Source: DATKLX01 sp035542155
GTDB lineage: Bacteria > Chloroflexota > Anaerolineae > Anaerolineales > Anaerolineaceae
Direction: 5' to 3'
DNA: 10,254 nt
NCBI GenBank assembly: GCA_035542155.1
Contig: DATKLX010000059.1
Location: forward strand, 1-10,254
A program made the position numbers and the translations under genes. A model generated the notes under the pieces. That model did no database searches. It was not told where the DNA came from and saw nothing but the letters and a program-made list of their open reading frames with translations. This document shows positions 5,785-10,254 of the stretch, piece by piece; within the stretch, counting starts at the first letter, position 1; every line of letters starts with the position of its first letter.

Positions 5785-5813
5785 ATTATAGGATTCGTGC
5801 CAGGCAGAGTCAA
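5785..5813 (-). promoter_or_regulatory. Near-consensus sigma-70 promoter of the 70-residue gene
   Basis: On the minus strand TTGACT (5813-5808) and TATAAT (5790-5785) are exactly 17 bases apart: 5 of 6 and 6 of 6 matches. It is the best classical promoter in the window, and the transcript start would be near 5778, about 35 bases before the ATG. Its -35 box lies 12 bases from the divergent extended -10 of the permease. Confidence 0.8.
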
Positions 5814-5825
5814 GCGGAGCTGAAC

Positions 5826-5834
5826 TGTTATAAT
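5826..5834 (+). promoter_or_regulatory. Extended -10 promoter of the fused permease gene
   Basis: TGTTATAAT is a perfect extended -10. No consensus -35 is seen at 16-18 bases upstream. Transcription would begin near 5841, leaving about 29 bases of leader. The region is shared with the oppositely directed promoter of the 70-residue gene. Confidence 0.6.
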
Positions 5835-5869
5835 AACCGGAAGGTAGTTTACCGATTCAGGGATTGATC

Positions 5870-8800
5870 TTGGATCCTTCTGCGTTTGATAATCTGCTGG
5901 TCGCGGCGAGCGACGCCCTTCGTCGGGGTGAGCGCACCGAGGCGAGGCGTCTGGCATTCCTGGCCATGCGCCTGGACCCGGCAAACGAGAAACCCTGGCT
6001 GATCCTGGCCTTCGCCGCGACCCCCGTGGCGAGTCATTTTTATTTTCAGAAAGCTCGCGAGTGTAATCTCCACTGTGAAGCAGCCCAAAAAGGGATTCTC
6101 TGGGCCGAGGAAAGCCAGCGATTATCCTTCAATGACGCCCCGACCAGGCCGGTGAGGATTATTCTCAATCCGCCGCAAAGATCAAACGGCAAGCCACTCC
6201 CTCCGATTGAGGTTGCTCCCACGAATCGCGAGCCGGATCGGCTGGCGATGGATCCGTCAATGGAAAAAACACAACCCATCGCTGTTCGGAGAAAACCACC
6301 TGGTCATGGATGGCAGTTCTTCGGCCTGGCGAAAGCCGCCTGGCCCAATCTGGAAAAAACTCCTACCGGCGCCTTGTCCCGGATTGCTAAATATGCCGGC
6401 GTACGAGCCGCTGCCCTCTTCGCCTCGGTGGTAGTCAGTATTTTCCTGATCGTGACCATCGCCAACCTGGGCGGATACCTGGATACGATCCAGAGAGGGC
6501 TGATCAACGAAGACATCAACGCCATGCTGATGAGCGGCTGGCTGAGGGATGAAACGCAGGAAGTGCGCGAGGCCTCCATCGCCGAGACCCGCGCCCAGAT
6601 GGAGTCATTCTACGAGCTGGACAAGCCGTACTTGCAGCGCACCCTGAACTGGATGTACCGGGGCATCACCTTTGACTGGGGCAGGGCAAAATTCGATTAC
6701 CCGCTGTCCACCACATACTGGCAGGAGACACGCGTCGGGGAGATTACCTCGAAAGACATCCGCACGCTGGTCCAGGTCTATTTGCCGCGCACACTGCTCC
6801 TGCTGGGGGTTTCCAACCTGGGGATTTTTTTGATCACCGTTCTGATTGCTTTACCCCTGGCGCGAAAGCCGGAGAGCTGGCCTGACCGGTTGATCCGCTG
6901 GCTGGCGCCGACCTCCTCGATTCCGAGCTGGTTTTTCGGCCTGATCTTCCTGGCGATTGTGATCAAGGTTTTCGGAAACTACTCCTACCGGCTTGGGTTC
7001 AACGACTGGCGCAGCCAGCTCGACATCACCTTCTTACCCACCATCCTGAAAGGTCTGGCTTTACCCTTCCTGGCGATCTTCATCAGCAAATTTTTCCAGT
7101 GCGTCTATTCCTGGCGCAACTACTTCCTGATGTATTCGAAGGAAGATTACGTCGAGCTGGGCAGGGCAAAAGGCTTACCGGACCAGGCGCTGGAGAGACG
7201 CTATCTGCTGCGCCCGGCCCTGCCCGCCATCCTCACCAGCTTTGTCCTGATTGTGATCGGCCTGTGGCAGGAATGTATCGCCATCGAATATTTCTTTAAC
7301 ATTGGCGGGGTGGGGGGGCTTTTCAAGAGCGCCCTGGACAATAACGACATTACCGTGGTGGTCGCTCTGGTGGCCATGTTTGCATATTTTCTGGCGGTGA
7401 CCGTATTCATCCTCGATATCCTTTACGTCTTGATCGATCCCCGGGTTCGAATTGGCAATGAAAAACAAAATGAGCGTCCAATCCGCGGGCAGCGGGGATT
7501 CCGGTTTTCCCTCACTCCACGCCTCTCATCCCCAAGCGGCCTGAAGATCGCGCGGCCCGCATCCCTGAAGCCCTGGTTTGCCAGCCAGCGGGCCAGCGCC
7601 AGGCAGCAGATCGCTGAATTTCAACGCGGCTTTGCCGGATTTCGACGCGACATTCGCGCTTATCCCACCGCGTCGATCGGGATTACGATCATTCTCATCC
7701 TGACCCTGATTTCCATTGTCACCGTGATCGCCATCCCCTACAAACGGGCAATCAGCCTGTGGCGGGGAGATGACAAAGCCTATTATCGCAACCCCAAGCT
7801 GGCTCCACCCGCCTGGACCAATTTCTTTCGCCAGGAGAAGCTTCCCGAGAACATCGATCTGAACAGCCAGAATGACCCGACCCTCAAAGCGATCCGGCCG
7901 GTCAAGGGCGCCACCAGCAGTATCACGCTCACTTTCCCATTCGAGTATGGTTACCACTCACTTCCCCAGGACGTTCTGGTCCTGTTTTACCCGCGCTTTC
8001 AAGAGAAGAAACCGTACGTCAGCCTGACCTGGGTCACGCCGGATGGCCGAGAAATTCGATTGAACCGGTTTGCGGCCGGCCATGACTCTACCTACGTTTT
8101 TTCGCAGGACAGGCACCTGGGGGTTGTCTTCAAGGGCAAACCGGTACTCCCGGCGGCGTTTTCGGGGCCGGGAAGCCGGCCCGGGGAGGTATTGCCGGGC
8201 AGATACGAACTGAAAGTGGAGGGGATCCTGTTCGAGGAGCAAAGCGACCTGGACGCCGAGGTGGTGGTGTACGGCCAGGTGTATGGGGTGGCCGGCACCG
8301 ATCTGTACCGGAGGGACCTATCCCTGATCCTGTTATGGGGCCTGGCCGTAGCGTTGTTTTTTGGGATCGCGGCCGCGCTCGTCACCACGTTGGGCAGCGT
8401 CACCCTCGCGGCCGCGGGGGTGTGGTTTGGCGGATGGATCGACGGGTTGCTGCAGCGTATCTCTGAGATCAACATGGTCCTGCCCGTCCTGCCCACCAGC
8501 ATCATGATTTTCTTCCTGTATTCGAAGAGCTTCTGGGTGATCCTGGGGGTCACCATCGGGTTGAGCATCTTTGGAAATGCGATCAAGAATTACCGCGCCA
8601 TGTTCCTGCAGGTAATCCAATTGCCTTATATCGAAGCGGCCCGTTCCTATGGGGCGTCTGGCTGGCGGATTATCCTGCGCTACATGGTTCCGCGCATTCG
8701 CAACGTCATTATCCCCCAGTTGATCATCCTGATCCCTACCTATATCTTTTTTGAAGCCACGCTGACTTTCCTGGGGGTGAGCGACCCAGTCCTGCCGACA

Positions 8801-8959
8801 CTGGGCAAGCTGCTCTATATGATCGCAAACGGCGGTCTGACCGTGATGCCGATGTACATCATGGTCGAAGCCGCCGTTGTGCTGGTCCTGATCTCAATTG
8901 GTTTTGCTCTATTTGGCTTTGCCCTGGAGCGGATGTTTAACGAGCGCCTGGGGGTCTGA
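5870..8959 (+). CDS. TPR-like domain fused to two ABC peptide-type permease domains (DppB + DppC)
   Basis: Predicted inner-membrane importer subunit of 1029 residues, about three times a usual permease. Parts in order: two TPR-like helical repeats (about 3-85, with AMRLDPANEKPWLILAF at 33-49), a polar linker (86-178), a first membrane helix (about 181-198), an external segment (200-300), and a DppB-type core (about 304-523) with the ATPase-contact EAA loop DYVELGRAKGLPDQALERRY (427-446). A basic cytoplasmic linker (525-598), a membrane helix (about 602-622), a large external domain rich in predicted strands (625-815), and a DppC-type core (about 818-1020) follow, with a second EAA loop PYIEAARSYGASGWRIILRY (919-938). 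Both EAA loops keep the conserved Gly. The TTG at 5870 is chosen because AGGGA (5859-5863) sits six bases upstream; TTG 5864 is possible. No ATPase or binding-protein gene is in the window, so partners and substrate are unknown. Confidence 0.87.
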   Translation: MDPSAFDNLLVAASDALRRGERTEARRLAFLAMRLDPANEKPWLILAFAATPVASHFYFQKARECNLHCEAAQKGILWAEESQRLSFNDAPTRPVRIILNPPQRSNGKPLPPIEVAPTNREPDRLAMDPSMEKTQPIAVRRKPPGHGWQFFGLAKAAWPNLEKTPTGALSRIAKYAGVRAAALFASVVVSIFLIVTIANLGGYLDTIQRGLINEDINAMLMSGWLRDETQEVREASIAETRAQMESFYELDKPYLQRTLNWMYRGITFDWGRAKFDYPLSTTYWQETRVGEITSKDIRTLVQVYLPRTLLLLGVSNLGIFLITVLIALPLARKPESWPDRLIRWLAPTSSIPSWFFGLIFLAIVIKVFGNYSYRLGFNDWRSQLDITFLPTILKGLALPFLAIFISKFFQCVYSWRNYFLMYSKEDYVELGRAKGLPDQALERRYLLRPALPAILTSFVLIVIGLWQECIAIEYFFNIGGVGGLFKSALDNNDITVVVALVAMFAYFLAVTVFILDILYVLIDPRVRIGNEKQNERPIRGQRGFRFSLTPRLSSPSGLKIARPASLKPWFASQRASARQQIAEFQRGFAGFRRDIRAYPTASIGITIILILTLISIVTVIAIPYKRAISLWRGDDKAYYRNPKLAPPAWTNFFRQEKLPENIDLNSQNDPTLKAIRPVKGATSSITLTFPFEYGYHSLPQDVLVLFYPRFQEKKPYVSLTWVTPDGREIRLNRFAAGHDSTYVFSQDRHLGVVFKGKPVLPAAFSGPGSRPGEVLPGRYELKVEGILFEEQSDLDAEVVVYGQVYGVAGTDLYRRDLSLILLWGLAVALFFGIAAALVTTLGSVTLAAAGVWFGGWIDGLLQRISEINMVLPVLPTSIMIFFLYSKSFWVILGVTIGLSIFGNAIKNYRAMFLQVIQLPYIEAARSYGASGWRIILRYMVPRIRNVIIPQLIILIPTYIFFEATLTFLGVSDPVLPTLGKLLYMIANGGLTVMPMYIMVEAAVVLVLISIGFALFGFALERMFNERLGV

Positions 8960-8968
8960 TCCACACTA

Positions 8969-8977
8969 TGCTATAAT
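8969..8977 (+). promoter_or_regulatory. Extended -10 promoter of the epimerase gene
   Basis: TGCTATAAT lies just after the permease stop codon (8957-8959), with no good -35. The predicted transcript start is near 8984, about 37 bases before the epimerase ATG, so the epimerase need not depend on permease transcription. Confidence 0.6.
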
Positions 8978-9020
8978 CAGCAGACATTTTGACCTTTAAA
9001 GACATTAGAATGGACCTGGC

Positions 9021-9947
9021 ATGAAATTTCTCGTCACCGGTGCAGCGGGGTTCCTGGGATCGGCCCTGGCGAACCGTTTATCTCACGAAGGCCACCTGGT
9101 GCGCGGCCTGGACGACCTCTCGACCGGGGATCCGCGCGTCCTGGCTCCCGAGATCCATTTCACCCGCGGCGATATCAACGACCGCCCCAAGCTCTGGACG
9201 CTGCTCCAGGAAATCGACTGTGTTTATCACCTGGCGGCGCGCGTCTCGGTTCCCGAATCGGTTCTCTACCCGCGCGAGTACAATACGGTCAACGTCGGCG
9301 GCACGGTAACGCTGATGGAGGCGATGCGCGACGTGGGCGTCCGGCGGGTGGTGTTCATTTCCTCGGGTGCCGTGTACGGCGACCAGAGCGTCCAACCGCT
9401 GCGCGAGGATTCGATCCCCAACCCCAGCTCACCGTATGCAGTCTCGAAACTGGCCTCCGAGTATTACGTGCGCACCATCGGCTCGCTGTGGGGAATCGAA
9501 ACGGTCAGCCTGCGCGTTTTCAACGCCTACGGCCCGGGCCAGCACGTGCCCGCCTCCCACGCGCCGGTGATCCCCTTCTTCATTCGCCAGGCGCTGCAAA
9601 ATGCCACCCTGGTGGTCCACGGCGATGGCAACCAGACCCGAGATTACGTCTACGTCGACGACGTCGTCAACGCCATGGTCGCCGCGGCGACGGCTCCCAA
9701 CGTCAACCGCCTGGTGATCAATATCGGCTCCGGGCAAGAGACCAGCATCCGCGAGCTGTTCCGCCTGGTGGTCGAGATCACCGGCAGCCATCCCGAAATG
9801 GTCTACAACCCGCGGACCGAGGGCGGGGTGGCGCGCATGCGTTCCGACATCAGCCTGGCGGGGAAGGCGCTCAACTACCGCCCGCTGACCTCACTGGACA
9901 GCGGCATTCGCCTGACTCTGGAAAGAAGGCTAATCACGAGATCCTGA
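9021..9947 (+). CDS. NAD-dependent epimerase/dehydratase, UDP-sugar 4-epimerase-like (extended SDR)
   Basis: Soluble extended short-chain dehydrogenase/reductase of 308 residues, a usual length. It would interconvert sugar nucleotides, most likely UDP-hexoses at C4, for polysaccharide or glycan synthesis. The NAD-binding fold opens with GAAGFLG (7-13) and an acidic Asp31-Asp32 after the second strand, which favours NAD over NADP. HLAAR (70-74), FISSGAVYG (112-120) with the catalytic Ser region, and YAVSK (139-143) with catalytic Tyr139 and Lys143 follow. RVFNAYGPGQ (165-174) and GDGNQTRDYVYVDDVV (201-216) form the sugar-nucleotide side. This resembles the GalE / UDP-GlcNAc 4-epimerase branch, but a dehydratase or another 4-epimerase cannot be excluded. 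ATG 9021 begins the fold directly; its ribosome binding site is weak. No glycosyltransferase is in the window. Confidence 0.9.
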   Translation: MKFLVTGAAGFLGSALANRLSHEGHLVRGLDDLSTGDPRVLAPEIHFTRGDINDRPKLWTLLQEIDCVYHLAARVSVPESVLYPREYNTVNVGGTVTLMEAMRDVGVRRVVFISSGAVYGDQSVQPLREDSIPNPSSPYAVSKLASEYYVRTIGSLWGIETVSLRVFNAYGPGQHVPASHAPVIPFFIRQALQNATLVVHGDGNQTRDYVYVDDVVNAMVAAATAPNVNRLVINIGSGQETSIRELFRLVVEITGSHPEMVYNPRTEGGVARMRSDISLAGKALNYRPLTSLDSGIRLTLERRLITRS

Positions 9948-9952
9948 CCAGG

Positions 9953-10072
9953 ATGATTTCCGAATCACCCGTTCTGTGGATTGTACCTTCCCCCTCCGGA
10001 ACGTTACTATCAGTCCTAGAAGTTCACAGAGAGATCGACCTGGATAAGCTGAAAGGAGGGAGAGACCATTGA
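9953..10072 (+). CDS. Doubtful 39-residue ORF after the epimerase
   Basis: ATG 9953 opens 39 codons (beginning MISESPVLWIVPSPSG, ending KLKGGRDH). It has only CAGG directly before the start, too close for a good ribosome binding site. I recognise no similarity. The only hint of reality is its TGA overlapping a TTG start of a second small ORF that has a good ribosome binding site (GGAGGG, 10055-10060). Confidence 0.15.
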   Translation: MISESPVLWIVPSPSGTLLSVLEVHREIDLDKLKGGRDH

Positions 10073-10143
10073 AGGTGGATTGGGTCATCCGTCGGCAGTT
10101 GTTTCTTTCAGACAAGGGGTGGAGGTGGACAGCGTACACATGA
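10069..10143 (+). CDS. Doubtful 24-residue Trp/Arg-rich ORF
   Basis: TTG 10069 follows GGAGGG (10055-10060) with eight bases of spacing and overlaps the preceding TGA as TTGA. The peptide contains three Trp and four Arg/Lys clusters (for example RRQLFLSDKGWRW). It is unlike any family I recognise. The strong ribosome binding site could also be a chance purine run. Confidence 0.15.
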   Translation: MKVDWVIRRQLFLSDKGWRWTAYT

Positions 10144-10218
10144 ACAACCGAATAGTTGTGAGATTTGGATAACGTTATACAAGCAGGCGTCTGAATTGAG
10201 GTAGAATCACTCGACTCA

Positions 10219-10227
10219 TGTTATAAT
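10219..10227 (+). promoter_or_regulatory. Extended -10 promoter of a gene beyond the window
   Basis: TGTTATAAT, the same element seen before four other genes here. Transcription would begin near 10234. The final bases include GGAG (10246-10249), a plausible ribosome binding site for a start codon at or just past 10254. Confidence 0.55.
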
Positions 10228-10254
10228 GACGAAGGAAGAAACAACTGGAGTGGA

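Larger units (their letters stand above)
9948..10254. other. Tail region with doubtful small ORFs and the promoter of the next gene
   Basis: No recognised gene lies in these 307 bases. A short inverted repeat ATCCTG-AC-CAGGAT (9941-9954) overlaps the epimerase stop; it has no T-run and is not a convincing terminator. Two small coupled ORFs (9953-10072 and 10069-10143) are listed separately at low confidence. The right end carries an extended -10 element and GGAG (10246-10249), pointing to a gene starting at or just beyond the window edge. Confidence 0.6.

Noticed and set aside
1..10254. CRISPR arrays, tRNA or rRNA genes, insertion sequences, phage or defence genes
   Set aside because: No regularly spaced repeats, cloverleaf-like segments, transposase-like proteins or terminal inverted repeats with target duplications were seen.

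Overview
The window looks like an ordinary chromosomal stretch from an uncultured or environmental bacterium, most plausibly of the phylum Chloroflexota (Anaerolineae-like). That placement is an inference. It rests on GC-rich codon use with many GCC/CTG/GAC codons, a lone Hcp-like protein beside a UbiB/ABC1 kinase, a very large permease with a TPR-like N-terminus, and the absence of proteobacterial or actinobacterial hallmarks. I see no rRNA, tRNA, CRISPR array, transposase, integrase, phage gene or recognisable defence island.

Layout from left to right: an acyl-ACP thioesterase of the FatA/FatB type (162-920, +); a three-His-box acyl-lipid desaturase (1105-2229, +); cobS, the adenosylcobinamide-GDP ribazoletransferase (2131-2886, -), whose 3' end overlaps the desaturase tail-to-tail by 99 bp; a 316-base non-coding stretch with a cruciform-forming palindrome (2887-3202); a solitary Hcp-like protein (3203-3682, +); an ABC1/UbiB-family atypical kinase (3777-5534, +) with an in-frame insertion holding a 21-bp tandem repeat; a 70-residue helical protein of unknown function (5531-5743, -) that shares its stop with the kinase gene; a 1029-residue protein joining a TPR-like domain to two binding-protein-dependent ABC permease domains (5870-8959, +); an extended-SDR NAD-dependent sugar-nucleotide epimerase (9021-9947, +); and a 307-base tail with two doubtful small ORFs and the promoter of a gene beyond the window.

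Nearly every gene seems to have its own promoter, so this is not a long operon. Five promoters share an exact extended -10 element, TG(C/T)TATAAT, with no good -35. The 70-residue gene instead has a near-consensus TTGACT-17-TATAAT promoter. The kinase appears to be made from a leaderless mRNA, because its ATG falls at the predicted transcription start. No convincing T-tailed intrinsic terminator was found.

The theme is loosely membrane and envelope: acyl-chain release, acyl-chain desaturation, a membrane-bound cobalamin synthase, a membrane-anchored UbiB-like kinase, a peptide-type importer and a sugar-nucleotide epimerase. I do not see a clear new multi-gene system. The most unusual items are the fused TPR-permease-permease protein, the lone Hcp, the thioesterase whose catalytic Asn position is Met, and the kinase insertion.
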